The notes: generated from the letters alone by a model not told the origin. Shown: positions 12,207 through 23,919, numbered from the stretch's first letter. The stretch is DNA of 64,000 bases from Athripsodes cinereus (GCA_947579605.1 OX388317.1:13721384-13785383), one strand, 5' to 3'. Made by a program: numbers and translations.

Positions 12207-12443
12207 TTAATCGTCTCTATATCTTCTTTTGTTACCATGTATGGGACAAAAGCCTTCATCGTATGAATCACGTTTTCTGGAATGTCTCCGCCTTCCCTCT
12301 CTTCCAGAGTTTCTTTTACGTTTTGATTTCATCCTTCTTGAGGCATCCACAGGCTCCCTCGATCTACTTCTCGACTCTTCGCTGCCAACACTCACCCTAC
12401 TTTCACGTGCCCTTCTGGATAAATTTCGGGGAGTGTTTTCCAT
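12207..12443 (-). CDS. Small Arg/Ser-rich basic protein or terminal exon, unknown
   Basis: A 78-residue frame begins at an ATG (12443-12441) and ends RRYRDD-stop. It is dominated by Arg, Ser, Lys and Glu (SRSRSREP, KSKRKRNSGREGRRR), resembling an SR/RS-type nuclear or RNA-binding tail, and closes with CPIHGNKRR. Two things favour a real exon: a good acceptor-like TGTATAATATAG lies about 9 nt before the ATG, and an AATAAA (12200-12195) follows the stop by under 10 nt. GC content and codon use are less AT-skewed than the surroundings. No family is recognised. It could be the last exon of a minus-strand gene, a retrocopy or chance. Neighbours are transposons only. Confidence 0.4.
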   Translation of the reverse strand: MENTPRNLSRRARESRVSVGSEESRSRSREPVDASRRMKSKRKRNSGREGRRRHSRKRDSYDEGFCPIHGNKRRYRDD

Positions 12444-12837
12444 TTGACTGACTATATTATACAGAATTCGCTTAATTCTTATTGCGAAAATTGTGAAAAC
12501 AAATAATAATTCAAATCGCAAATTTAAAACATGAAATCAAAGATTTTGAATTTACCAAATATGAAAACAAAGTACATGTATGTAACATTCTATGATTTAA
12601 ATGTTAAACATGAACTTTGGAATTTCTTCCTATTTACCTACTACTGCAGCAGGTACCTACATATTATACCCAATATAAATATGTAGGAATGTCAGCAGAT
12701 AAACTAATTAACTCGACGATGTGTCTCTAAAATAAAGTGTCGCGAGTACCTTACATACGACCTTATATAATATGTAATAGGTATATGTACCTCTTTGCTC
12801 TTTAGTTTCACATCCTATTAAAAGAGGGCTATCATTT

Positions 12838-13605
12838 AAACGATCAGCATAATATTGATGTTATGTTCAGCAGAAAAATGTATTCTGCCGACAAATATAT
12901 CATGTTGATATGCTACTTATGCCCAGCGAGAATATTATATTTCTATTGCAAATAATATGATATTGTAAAACTCTAAATTTAATCGACCAGCAAAATTATT
13001 ATTTGACCGGCATAATGATTATTTGTCCAGCAAAATAAATAAATGAGCAGCGAACCGTGAGCTAATTTTAATTAAACTTGTGAAAGCTATATTTTTAATC
13101 TTGTTCAAATAATAAATCTTTGTATGTAGCATCTTTTTATGTGATTTTATATGTAGCATCTGAATGAACGACACTAGCGTTTTCGACATTTCAGTTAGAT
13201 ATTTAGTTAATATAGCAAAGCGGAAACTGGCATTATTTTCGAAGTCATCATTAATTTGGTAAGAAATCATAAAAAACTTCATGTGGATCCGAAGGTAAAT
13301 CGGTGTGTGAAAAATATTGTTAATCTAATATTTTTTGCCGGTCAAATAATAATTCTGCTGCTCAAATTATAATTCTGCTGCTCAAATAACAATTCTGCTG
13401 GTCAATTAATTATTTTGTTGTGCGAGTATTTATTAAGCTGTTAATTTTTTTTAATTTGCCGATACAACCAAGTTTGTTTGTAAAACAAGTGTTGCGCTTA
13501 TTTTTTATTTATTGCCGATGAAAACATTGTTTGCTGCGCAAATGACTTAAATGCTGATTTTTTCTTGCCGAACGAATGGATTAATAGCCGTACATATAAT
13601 TAGTT
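12838..13605. repeat. Degenerate 18-20 bp repeat array arranged as inverted arms
   Basis: The left half repeats units such as GACCAGCAAAATTATTATTT and GACCGGCATAATGATTATTT (12980-13050, more degenerate back to 12838). The right half repeats the complement, TTCTGCTGCTCAAATAATAA-like units (13335-13425), decaying out to 13605 as TTGCCG/TGCTG every 18-40 bp. The ~270-bp centre (13050-13320) holds an 87-aa minus-strand frame of no recognisable family. No target duplication was found. It may be the inverted-repeat end structure of an unnamed DNA transposon. Confidence 0.6.
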
Positions 13606-13619
13606 CCCTTAAAAGAGCA

Positions 13620-14380
13620 GCAGATGACTATGAAAAACATATCTAATATATAGGGAGGTGTGTATATATCCTAAACCTAAACAAAATTACCAATTATTCA
13701 GCTTATTCATGAATTTAGTTTTTTTTACCGTATTTTGGTTACAACATCTAAGTAGCATTACAAAGTATTAATTTGTTTTATCAACTAACAATTTAGAACA
13801 AAATTATTTATAGCATAGGCTAGATAAATTCGATTTTTTTTTAAATTAAATTAAGTTTATATTACATATTTTAATAAGTATATAAAAATAAAATATAGTA
13901 CATAGGTACATAATTCCACTAATGACTTTATTAATTTGCAAACAACTGGTATCACTAAATATTTATTTTTTATTTCTTATTGTACCTAATGAACTTCCAC
14001 CAAGAACCGTCGATCGATAAGTTATACATTAGGTATTTGTTTTATTTATCAGATTAATACATTATTATCATGAAATAAAGTACCCATTTAACATAGCAAA
14101 TGATTTTACATACAGCTACTGCTGACTGCAACAAAATTTATGCACACGGACTACTTACAGTAGAACAGATTTCCCACTCCTTGCTGTAAGTTTATGAGTG
14201 TCCCCTTAAAATGTAAGTATTCGAAAAGCAAGCAAGGCTGTTATATTAATTAATAAATGCTCTTCTTCATTTTATGGGTGCTTTTCTAGTAGAATTCCGC
14301 AATGAAATGAAAAATGTTGTTTTCCTACTAAGAAGGCACCTATGTAATTTATATTTGATAGAGACGCCCTTCGTCTACTA
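13620..14380. other. AT-rich intergenic, no feature recognised
   Basis: No ORF, RNA or repeat boundary could be supported. Confidence 0.45.
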
Positions 14381-14399
14381 AGGCATTAGTCTAATCCCC

Positions 14400-14739
14400 A
14401 GTCTGCGGAAGGAACCGAAGGTCAGTCCTTTCTTTTATCATGCAAATCTAAATGTGAAATACTCCTTCACCAAAACTGCTGAGAACTTTAAACATTTCCA
14501 ATTTCATTACCTTTTCGAAAATCCGGGGGGGGGGGGGTAGAAATATTTTTAAGGACCAACCCAGTTAGCGCAGAGGTCTGAGGTCTTCCATTTATCCGTA
14601 ATTATTAAATCCTGGAAAACGAGACCTAAAAATAAATTTCTCAAAGGTAAACAATCAACGCCTCCCTCTCAGCGAGCCGCGGTAAAATAATTGTCAACCT
14701 TTGACCGGTCTGCGGAGATAAAAAGGTTGGAGATCACTG
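14400..14739 (-). mobile_element. hAT (Charlie-like) non-autonomous end
   Basis: Read on the minus strand the element begins CAGTGATCTCCAACCTTTTT at 14739 and runs through GCAGACCGGTCAAAGGTTG and TACCGCGGCTCGCTGAG. It resembles the CAGTGGTCCCCAACCTTTTT...GGACCGGT termini of Charlie-type hAT elements. A related copy lies at 60553-60780 (+). The internal stretch (AATGTTTAAAGTTCTC...GAAGGAGTATTTC) also matches that copy. A 13-bp G run (14525-14537) sits inside. The far end and target duplication were not located. Confidence 0.7.
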
Positions 14740-14885
14740 TTCTTAGAACATTGTCATAGAATAATAAATATACGAAAGTAGATAATATTGTTAATTAAAT
14801 TATTCATCAATATTGAAAACTTTGTACCAACTTAATTTAATTTCCACTAAAAAAACGACCATGATGAATGCAAAAGTATAAAAAG

Positions 14886-15455
14886 TAGTGATGTCACGAG
14901 TGTGTGATTTTGGATATTCGCGAATGCGAATATTTGTTGCCGACATTCGCCAATGCGAATGCGAATAGCGAATATTGACTTGCTTAAATTTCTACAATAA
15001 ATTGCTCAAACATTAAAATTTCTATCCCCCCGTCGCAGAATTTTCAAAATGGTATAGAAATTTAAAATATTTCATAATTCCTTGGTTTTCTTAAAGAATA
15101 TTTTCTTGCAGTACCTTTTTCTACAATGTACCGGGTAAGTATCTGGTACTCTTGGTTGGTCCAATATACTCTGTGGGTTGGTCTGCTGGCTTAGTCGCTT
15201 ATGGAATATAACGTAATGTTTCGGTCTCTTTCTAGACTTCATTATGGAGGCCAATTTCTGTCTAGCTTGGTAGAGTGATGTGGCTAAAATCTGTTCTAAA
15301 TGTACCGAGTAAGTATCTGGTACTTTTTCCGAATTACCGATATTTTATTAACAAAATAATATTCGCAAAACATTCGCATATTTTTTTGCGAATACGAATA
15401 CTTTGAAATATGCGAATATTCGCGAATGCGAATGCGAATATTCGTTACATCACTA
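14886..15455. mobile_element. hAT-type MITE, GCGAATATTCGC family, copy 1
   Basis: A 570-bp element starting TAGTGATGTCACGAG and ending ATTCGTTACATCACTA. It is flanked by perfect 8-bp duplications ATAAAAAG at 14878-14885 and 15456-15463. Both subterminal zones are built of GCGAAT/ATTCGC hexamers that form TTCGCGAA palindromes. The centre carries two copies of GTACCGRGTAAGTATCTGGTAC (about 15129 and 15302) flanking a ~165-bp spacer. No coding capacity. The 8-bp duplication and TAGTGATG terminus fit the hAT superfamily. Confidence 0.93.
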
Positions 15456-15524
15456 ATAAAAAGTATAACATTTTAGAGAGCTAAGATTTTTAAGTGCATA
15501 TCTCCTTTTTTACTTCACTTTTGT

Positions 15525-16592
15525 TTTACCTATAAGGCTATAAATTGTATGGAGGACTGTGAGACGCTGCAGAGAAATTTGGATGATTTTTGCAACTGGT
15601 GCTGCAGGAATAAACTAACATTGAATACAAAGAAATGCCAAGTTATGCGTTTCTACAGAATTAAACATCCCCTTTTTTTATAAATATAAAATAAATGATT
15701 CTGTGCTGGGATCGGTCAATGAAATATGTGATCTTGGTATAATTTTTGACCAGCGACTAAGTTTTGTTAATCATGTAGACAGTATTTGCAAGAGATCATT
15801 AAGAATGTTGGGTTTTGTGCTGAGAATCTGTAAGCCTTTTTCAAGTTTGCATACATTTAAAATTTTATATACTTCTTTGGTTCGTAGTATCTTGGAATTT
15901 GACACCCCTGTGTGGAACCCATGCTTCGAGGTTCATGTAAATAATTTAGACAAGATTGAGCGTAGGTTTCTGCGGTACATTAACTATAGAATGGGTTTAC
16001 CAAGGGAAAATATTGATTATAGTTATTTATTAAACTCTCTAAATTTATTAGGACTATCTGATAGAAGAAAGTTGTCTGATTTGATGCTTCTGTATAAGAT
16101 TATACATGGTCAGATAAACTGTCCACATATCTTACGTCAAATAAACTTTCATGCTCCATTAAGGGCCACACGACAGGCAGCACCATTTTATGTAAATGAA
16201 TCCCTGACAGCATATAATCAGAACTCATCGCTGAATCGTATTCAGAGACTTGGTAATGAATACTCTCAGGCAGCTGATATATATACAACACGACTTTATG
16301 TCAGTTTAAATCATGCTTGAAGAGTGTCATGCTGCAGTACTAACTGATTGCTTTGAGTATGATTTTGTGTTGTTATGGTGGTGCTTGTGTGTCTATCATT
16401 TGTAGCTTCTGTTTTTTAATTTTGTTTTCACTTGTATATTTATTGTGTCATGATATATATAATTTTAATGCTCTTAAAATTTCTGTTGTTCTCATTGAAT
16501 AATAGTTGTATGTTTTTAATATGTTTAATATTATGTGCTTTTGTAATTGGCTTCAGAGCCGTTTGAATTGATAAATAAATAAATAAACTTTG
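15525..16592 (+). mobile_element. LINE 3' fragment (RT C-terminal region and 3' UTR)
   Basis: From about 15537 a frame reads MEDCETLQRNLDDFCNWCCR...KLTLNTKKCQVMRF, the segment just after the RT catalytic box. A slip near 15675 leads to the 205-codon frame 15703-16320 (EICDLGIIFDQRLSFVNHVD ... SILEFDTPVWNP ... RRKLSDLMLLYKIIHG), typical of the C-terminal part of Jockey/R1/CR1-type polyproteins. The 3' UTR ends CAGAGCCGTTTGAATTGATAAATAAATAAATAA, a GATAAATAAATAA tail. EN and catalytic RT are lost by 5' truncation. Confidence 0.85.
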
Positions 16593-16619
16593 TTTCTAAA
16601 GCTCTGTAGCATGAAAATA

Positions 16620-18117
16620 ATTACTTACAGAAAGCTAGTGTTTTACTCAGTAATCTTTTAAATAGACTGAGTGAAATGAGAAACCAAAATTCATTTCATG
16701 GTTTGCTGAACAAGTCCAGAGATCTAATAAAAGAGTGGGGGTTAGCAACTGTTTCAAAAATAATAGACAGAAGATATCGAAAAGTTTATTGATGAGTTAT
16801 CAGAAGATGAGATAATTTCAGACCCGGAATCGTATGTCAATGTGTACTATTTAGTGTTGTGGAATTCTCAAGAAATAATTATTCGAGAAATTTACCGAGA
16901 GATTTCTCGGTAAATTTCTCGAAGTAGAGAATTTTCGGAGAATTTTTTTTATTTTTTATTTAACAGTATAATAATAATAAACACTTTATTCAATCAATCA
17001 ATAACAATGTACAAATGTTGAGACAATTTATCACCAATATGGCTACAATTAATTATGGAAACAAAAAAATGTACGGTACCGACATAGAAAAAAGTGCTAA
17101 TAACTGATGAAAAATCTTGATGGTTGACACCCCATCATGCCCCATATTTAAGTTAAAAAAATTGCAGGTACGTACATGGAAAAAAGTGTTAATAACCTCT
17201 GATTTGGGCCTTAATCAGCCCCACAAATTTTTGGATCAATCAGGTTGGCTGCGAAGTATACTGGGCGAAAGGTCATAATACCACTAAGAAAAATTATGGA
17301 GAGAAAATCTCTTCCATCAGAGGAGAAATTCTCGAAGAAATTTCTCGTCCTCGAGAAATTTCTCTGGAGAATTTTCTCTTCTCACATCACTAGTACTATT
17401 GCTGTTTAGATACATTAATTTCTCAAACTAAAAGATTTTAGAGCCTATGTGATCTGAGTAATATTATGTTCGAACTTCGAAGTATTACAACCGGAGAAAG
17501 TCCCATTTTTTTCAAACGAAGTAATAAAAAAGGATTTCGGAAAAATGTCTGCTAAATAAAGTAAAAACATGTCAGTTAATCTTTAAGAACAATTAATTGG
17601 TTTGAAAACATGCATTAAATTTGAATTTCAGAAAATTTATTACATTAAGGAACTCATGGAAATTTTGCTCATAAAATTCAGTAATCTTGCATCCAGTTTT
17701 CTGGAGTTAATAACAACATTCTTTGTATTCTTGACCCTTCCGGTGACAACTACAACAGCAGTGTTTCGACATTTAAACTGATAAAACACATCTAAGGACT
17801 TTAATGGGACAGGAGCGGCTATCAGACTTGTTAATTAATATTGCCTATAGAGGCAGAAAAAAAAAAACTGAAATCGTCCTCTGCTCTGATAGATTAAATG
17901 TATAACATCGCCGATAAAAAAAGCAAAAAAAAAAAAAATTGCTTGGCTATCTTTATTCCTTGGAGCATTAATTTATAAGTAATAACTTATAATCAATTTA
18001 TAATTATTTTAATTCCATGTGATTGTTTTTGTTTCTTTTGTGAAAAATCCTTACCCTTCATTTAGCCTCCCCAAGAAATTTTGATGCAGGGCCCGTCTAA
18101 GACACACTACACCACTG
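16620..18117 (+). mobile_element. hAT transposase relic (ZMYM-like) with 3' terminus
   Basis: Broken frames carry hAT transposase signatures in order: LLNRLSEMRNQNSFHGLLNK (about 16650), a YVNVYY / LDTLISQ block interrupted by the MITE at 16852-17392, then LTLPVTTTTA (about 17735) and LRTLMGQERLSDLL (about 17795), the hATC dimerisation domain. Frameshifts and stops are numerous, so it is dead. The right end reads ...GACACACTACACCACTG at 18117, the inverse of a CAGTGGTGTAGTGTGTC terminus. The left end appears lost or covered by the LINE ending at 16592. It resembles the 52-kDa-repressor/zinc finger MYM-type 1 class of hAT proteins. Confidence 0.78.
16852..17392. mobile_element. hAT-type MITE, GAGAAATTTCTC family, copy 2
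   Basis: A 541-bp element in reverse orientation to the copy at 3924. It begins TAGTGTTGTGGAATTCTCAA and ends TTCTCTTCTCACATCACTA, with perfect 8-bp duplications GTACTATT at 16844-16851 and 17393-17400. It splits the hAT transposase relic, so it inserted after that relic. Palindromic GAGAAATTTCTC clusters occupy both ends. No ORF. Confidence 0.94.
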
Positions 18118-18297
18118 ATTTGACAGTTCGTGCGTCAAGTAACAGAACTAGTTGGTAGCTATTAGTGATGTAACGAATATTCGCATTCGCATTCGCATTC
18201 GCGAATATTCGCATATTTCAAAGTATTCGCATTCGCATTCGCATTCGCAAAAAAATATGCGAATGTTTTGCGAATATTATTTTAGTAATAAAGTATC

Positions 18298-21200
18298 TGG
18301 TCTGTTCCGTGTTGGCCACATTTGTTGTATTGTTTCCTGTGTTCGTTTGCTTGATGATGTTATTATTATTAGGAGAAATATGCATTTGTGGAGATTTAAT
18401 TTATATGTTTGTTTTAAGTATTACAACTGCTATGAGTATAGGGCCCTACAATAATTTTATATTCTATTTAAGGAATATTTATATCATACTACAAGGTGAA
18501 CCACACTAAAGTATTCTCTCAGAATTTTCGGGGCTTGAAGACTAAGATCGAGGAGTTTAGAGCAAACTTATTTGCAAATAGTTATGATATAATTGTTCTG
18601 ACGGAAGCTTGGCTAAATTGTGGCATATTTGACAGCGAACTTTTTCAAAACGAATATACAGTTTACCGCAAGGATAGGGATTTCATGTTGAGTGGTTAAA
18701 GGGATGGAGGTGGGGTCTTAATTGCTGTGGATCGGACACTAGGATATTCATCCACTCTTGTTTGGGATGATACTGGTGAAAGTTTTTTTTACCAGTATTC
18801 GTTTTTCATCGGTAACGTATGAAAAAATGCTCACCGCTACTGGGTGTAGTATATGTATATACCGCCTTCCACATCCTTAGATACTTAAAACATCTTTTTT
18901 TAAAGTATATCTGAACGTTTAATCATCTATTACGGCAAAACGGATATTTGTCTTATTGGAGATTCCAATATCCCAACAATCCAATGGAAAAAAGACCCCG
19001 ATGTTGATTCAATCTTTGTTCCGTATTCTTATTCGTGTCCTGTTGCGCAGTATTTGATAGAATCTATATCTTTTCTCAATATGTTTCAGTCTAACGGAGT
19101 TTATAACAGCAATCAAGTTATCTTGGATTTAGTTCTTTCAACTATTCCGTGTTCTGTTACCAGATGTGACTCTCCACTGGTTGGTAAGGATTCACACTAT
19201 CCTTCACTGTTGATAGATTATGAGTTTGAAATTGCTGAGGATTTGTCTCAAAATATGATCCAGAAATTAATATACTTTAGGTCAAACTTTTCGGAAATAA
19301 ATTTTGAACTACAAAGTGTTGATTGGGTCAGTGTTTTGGGAAACGGACCGGTGAATAAGATGATTGAATCTTTTTATGGTTATGTTTTGCCAATAATTGA
19401 GAAGCATACACCTACATATGAAGAGGGTGTCACCTAATAATTTTCCCAAATGGTTCTCTAATAGAATTCTGTTATTGTTTAAGAGAAGTCTAAGGCTTGG
19501 CGTAAGTTGAAGATGAACCGTAATGATTCTGACTACAATTTATTTTTTCAACTAAGAGCTCAGTTGAAGTTGTCGCAGAATCACGATTATAGGTCTTTTA
19601 TTAATAACACTGAGAAGTCACTTAAGGGCAATGTCAAGTCTTTCTTTTCATTCGTGAATTCCCTTAAAGAATCTAGAGGCTATCCAAGGGTAATGGGTGA
19701 CGGTGACCAGACTTCGAGCGATCCAGAGGGGATTGCAAACTTGTTTTCGACGTTTTTTGGTTCTGTATTTTCACTGAATAATTTGCATGATTCTAATACT
19801 AAAGAATTGGAAAATATTTTAACTAACTCATGTTTATCCATGGTTAATATCTTGAAATCTGATATTCATAAACATTTATTAGGTATAGATGAGACAAAAG
19901 GAGTTGGTCCTGATGGTCTAGCACCAATATATTAAAGAGATGTGTAAGTCATTTAACCAAACCATTGTATCTGACATTTATTAGAACACCTTGCTGCAGG
20001 AGGCAATCTAGACTATGGGACATGGAAAACCCTAAATCGACTGAGATCTGGTGTAGGAAACTGCCGCGACAATAGAGAACGATTGGGCTTCCTACAGGAC
20101 GAATCCGGAGCGTGTGACTGTGGTGCAGCACAGACTATGCCACACTTGTTGGAGTGTCCATTGTGCCCTGTCACTTGCACTATGGAGGATATTTTTGACG
20201 CATCTCTACCTGCTGCGCGTTTTGCGCAGTACTGGAAATCAGTTTGATGGGTTTTTTCTCTGGGTTTCGACACGATAAATAAATTAGGAGTTTACAAGAA
20301 GGATGCTTTCCATGCAAATGGAAGATGGCTAGTATTATTCCTTTGCATAAATCTGGCAGCAAATCGGACGTTCGTAACTACAGACCAATTTTAATTCTAT
20401 CACCTATTTCAAAAATATTTGAGGGTATGGTTCGTGAACAAATTACTTTTTTCCTGAAGCCGTATCTTCTTGTAGAGCAGCATGGATTCATGAGTGGAAG
20501 ATCGACAGTAACAAATCTGATTTTTTTTCTCAGCTATGGACAATCGTATACAGTTGGATGCCATTTATATCGGCTTTCAAAAGGCATTTGATAAAGTAGA
20601 ACATCGACTTTTTTCAACTAAGGTGGATTGACTCATATATTTCTGATAGATTGATGACAGTTAAACTTAACGGTTACTCATCTGGCAGTGTCAGTGTTAC
20701 ATCTGGTGTCCCTCAGGGGTCTTCTTTGGGTCCTTTACTTTTCACGATATTCATAAACAACATAAAAAAGTGCTTTGACCACTCAGAGCTTCTATTATTT
20801 GCGGACGATTTAAAAATATACTGTCAAATTCAATTATTGTTTGACTATGAAATGCTTAACGAGGACTTGGAAAGACTACACGAGTACTGTAAAAGAAATA
20901 ACTTGCACTTGAATCTGGAGAAGTGTAATCTGATCTCTTTTACCAAAAATAGAAACAAAATTCGATAAATTTACAATATCCATAATCATGATTTAAAAGA
21001 AGTAAATAAGATTAGAGATTTAGGTGTGGTGTTTGACTCTGAGCTTCACTTTGATGATCACGTGAACAAAATTATCGAAGAGAGCAATAAAATACTAGGA
21101 TTTATTCTGAGATCTACAAAGTCATTTAGGTTATATGAATCGTATTTGTACTTGTACTTATCGTTGTTTCGCTCCAAGCTGGAGGACTGTTCCTCTGTAT

Positions 21201-21955
21201 GGAATCCACATTTTAAAAAATATGTCGATCAAGTTGAGAGAACTCAGTCTAAATTCATTCGTTTGGTTAGGAAGAGATTGTATTATCCTGTATTTATTAA
21301 AGATTTGCCTAAATTGGAATTGTGAAGAGTTTTGCTGGATGCATGCAACCTGAGAAAAATATGCTTGTCCGAATACGATGTGCCTAATATTTTAGATAGG
21401 ATTAACTTTAGAATGCTTCCTTTAACAAGATCTTGTTTTCCGTTCTACATTAAAAAAAAACAAAAACGATTGCAGACTCAAGAAACCCTGTTTATAGAAT
21501 TTTAAAGTGCCAATTACGTCAGGTTTGTGAGAAAGGAGAGTTGAGGGTAGAATAAGATGAAATAAATATAAAAAAAATGTATATGTTTGATAAAATGTGA
21601 AGTGTTTGGGATAGTATTAATTTTTAGACTGTTTTTTTAAATTTTTGATTTTTCTTTTTTAAGAGTTTTTTTGTATTGTTATTGCATACATTAGTGAAGT
21701 GTGAATGTGTTTGTGCGAATGAATGTATTAGGTATGTGTGCGAAATTGGGTGAGCAGCGATTTGTAATAGGAATGGGTGATTGGATGTATTGTGAATTAA
21801 TACCTATATTATGTGTAAGATTTTCTATAATTGTTTTGTGTGTTATTGCTGAAGTATGCACTGTTTCGATGTAAGACTATTGGAATGTTTTTGTCGCTTA
21901 AATGTTTATATTTATATGTCTTTCATCTGTTGTGTACCATGTAAATGAAGAAACA
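18298..21955 (+). mobile_element. LINE relic with EN and RT, nested in the hAT MITE
   Basis: Homology blocks run in the right order but in several frames with stops. EN: FSQNFRGLKTKIEEF (18508) and IIVLTEAWLN (18588), RDGGGVLIAVDRTL (18702). Then KDSHYPSLL (19189), and RT entry SFFSFVNSLKESRG and ETKGVGPDGLAP (19645-19930). RT core: ASIIPLHKSGSKSDVRNYRPI (20328) and SGVPQGSSLGPLLF with LLLFADDLKIY (20700-20822). Then the C-terminal region VFDSELHFDDHVNKI ... LEDCSSVWNP (21028-21210). The catalytic FADD box survives, but frame breaks near 18700, 19440, 19935 and 20590 make it non-functional. A foreign LINE tail interrupts it at about 19990-20250. Confidence 0.88.
19990..20250 (+). mobile_element. 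Second LINE's RNase H-distal zinc-knuckle tail, nested
   Basis: The frame LDYGTWKTLNRLRSGVGNCR ... GFLQDESGACDCGA ... MPHLLECPLCP is the C-terminal zinc-knuckle segment of a different, Jockey-like LINE (RLRTG ... C.CG ... H.L..CP). It lies between LAPIY (19935) and FHANGRWL/FPCKWKMASIIP of the host LINE, which are normally near neighbours. It was therefore inserted into the RT-coding part. It ends at a stop near 20247. Confidence 0.7.
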
Positions 21956-22199
21956 AATCAGTAATTCGGTGAAAGTACCGGATACTTACCCGGTACATTG
22001 TGGAAAAAGGTACTGCAAGAAAATATTCTTTAAGAAAACCGAGGAGTTTTGGAATATTTCAAATTCCTATACCATTTTCAAGTCAATATTCGCATTCGCA
22101 TTCGCATTCGCGAATGTCGGCATGAAATATTCGCATTCGCATTCGCATTCGCGAATATCCAAAATCAGACATTCGTTACATCACTAGTAGCTATAGATA

Positions 22200-23900
22200 G
22201 ATAAGTTTATCTGCTACAACTACATTACTTGCCTAGCCAATCTAGCCATCCTCCAATGATCTCTGAAGATTTCAGGATTATAAGTATTGTCGTTGACAAA
22301 ACCATTTATAATGTATTTGTGATCTTTATTGGTGAATGTTGCATAATATGTCAAAATTTGTTGGGACTTGTATTACTGTTTGTGAATTATTCGTTTTCAA
22401 TTTTTTTCCTTTGTTGTGTATTTTGTTAATTGATTTTATGATAGATAGAGTTTTATGTGTTTTTTGAAATATCCAAATTGTTTTATTTTAATAATAATTT
22501 TGTTAAATGCTATTAAAGCCGTATATGATGATGAAATAAATTAAATTTATCGTATTGATATAAAGTTGGTGAGTAACACCTATGTACCTATTTATTCGTT
22601 ATGATTATGATTACATATAAGGTAGATACGGTATATACAGTCATAAACATCAATCTAGGTACATATAGTGAATGTACTCTTTGATGCAAATGCTGGCAAA
22701 CTCGTTTGATGACTATTTTTATTCGTACGTGTGAATTTTATAGAAACGCTTGACCGAGTGAAAGAAATGAGATAAAGACGATCGCTGTCTACAAGAACTA
22801 GCTGCAGACATTGCACTTCATGCAACAAAAGCGTTTGCAAAGAGACTCCACCCTATTCCATGTCACATGTCCCCTCTCAAATAACTGGCTGCGTTTTGCA
22901 AGCGGACAATGAAACAACCATACCAGCAGGTACCACGGCACATTTGCATACATACATAGGTAAGTGTGAGGTGAGTAATGCGAGTGAGTACATATACATA
23001 ATAATATTAAGTATAATAATATATCATGTGTTGTACCTACTCATACAGCTTACTCTGTATTGTGTGCTGTACTGCTGTACCTAGTCTCACTTCTCAGTAC
23101 TGTATAACTCTGCTCTGTTCTCAACTCAACACTACAATACATGTGCAGGCACTGTGCTGTACACTCATACAAGTTATAGTACACAGAGACAGTACACCAA
23201 CACTCTCCAGTAATGTACAGTATATGTACACGTTTCGTTCCACACATTATTGTATTGACTGTATACGTATTCTGTATACTCATTCAATTTGATTCATTCT
23301 ACTACAACTATTCTCTAGTGTCTACACTCCATGGGATATGCCGCGCTTTTTGATTTATTTACTTTTTGTCATTCGTAACAGAGAAATAGGTACTCGCGAT
23401 TCGTTGTGTTTAGTTTTTGGAAATACATACTTTTGTATCATTGTTTTTTTTAATGAATGTGAGAAAACAAAATAATTTACCAATTAGTTTCTTATCGGAC
23501 AAATTACCGCGAAGTGAAATGCAAAATTCAAAAGACGTGTTTGAAAAGTTTGTGCAATTTTCCAATATCCAACAATGTGTTACAAAATTCAAATAACAGT
23601 GCATTCTATAAGACGCTGTACGTAGTCTTATTGATATTTAGTGATCGTGTCATTTATGTGAAGATACCGAGACAATAATAATAAAATTCTATAAATATCG
23701 TGGAGTGTACTGTTTATTTGCGAAGTTTAGTACAGTAAAGAATGCAATGAAATCGCATTCGCAATCCCAGTTCGCAAGGTAGACAACTGCAAGGAAGTAA
23801 ACTGCAATAGAAGAGGCAAGGCAAGAGTAAGTCACTGGCAGAGTGCACGACGATTACCCAATATCCAGTACAGTATCCAGCCAGTGCCAGTGCTGTGGCT
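22200..23900. other. Upstream flank of Syncrip, no supported gene
   Basis: No domain-bearing ORF. 22990-23300 is rich in TGTAC/GTACA repeats (ACTGTGCTGTACACTC-like), which is simple-sequence drift. Any distal promoter element of Syncrip here cannot be recognised. Confidence 0.4.
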
Positions 23901-23919
23901 GTGAATTGGCAAGGCACCT

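Larger units (their letters stand above)
18163..22186. mobile_element. hAT-type MITE, GCGAATATTCGC family, copy 2, split by a LINE
   Basis: The outer ends TAGTGATGTAACGAATATTC (18163) and ATTCGTTACATCACTA (to 22186) are flanked by perfect 8-bp duplications GTAGCTAT at 18155-18162 and 22187-22194. The first ~135 bp and last ~230 bp match the reverse complement of the copy at 14886-15455. The ~3.66 kb between is a LINE. The break falls at the counterpart of AATATCGGTAATTCGG. Relative to the intact copy, one of the two GTACC...GGTAC motifs and the spacer are missing. Confidence 0.92.

Noticed and set aside
13019..13282. 87-codon minus-strand frame between inverted arms
   Set aside because: No transposase motif (no DDE/DDD blocks, no zinc finger) and AT-driven composition.
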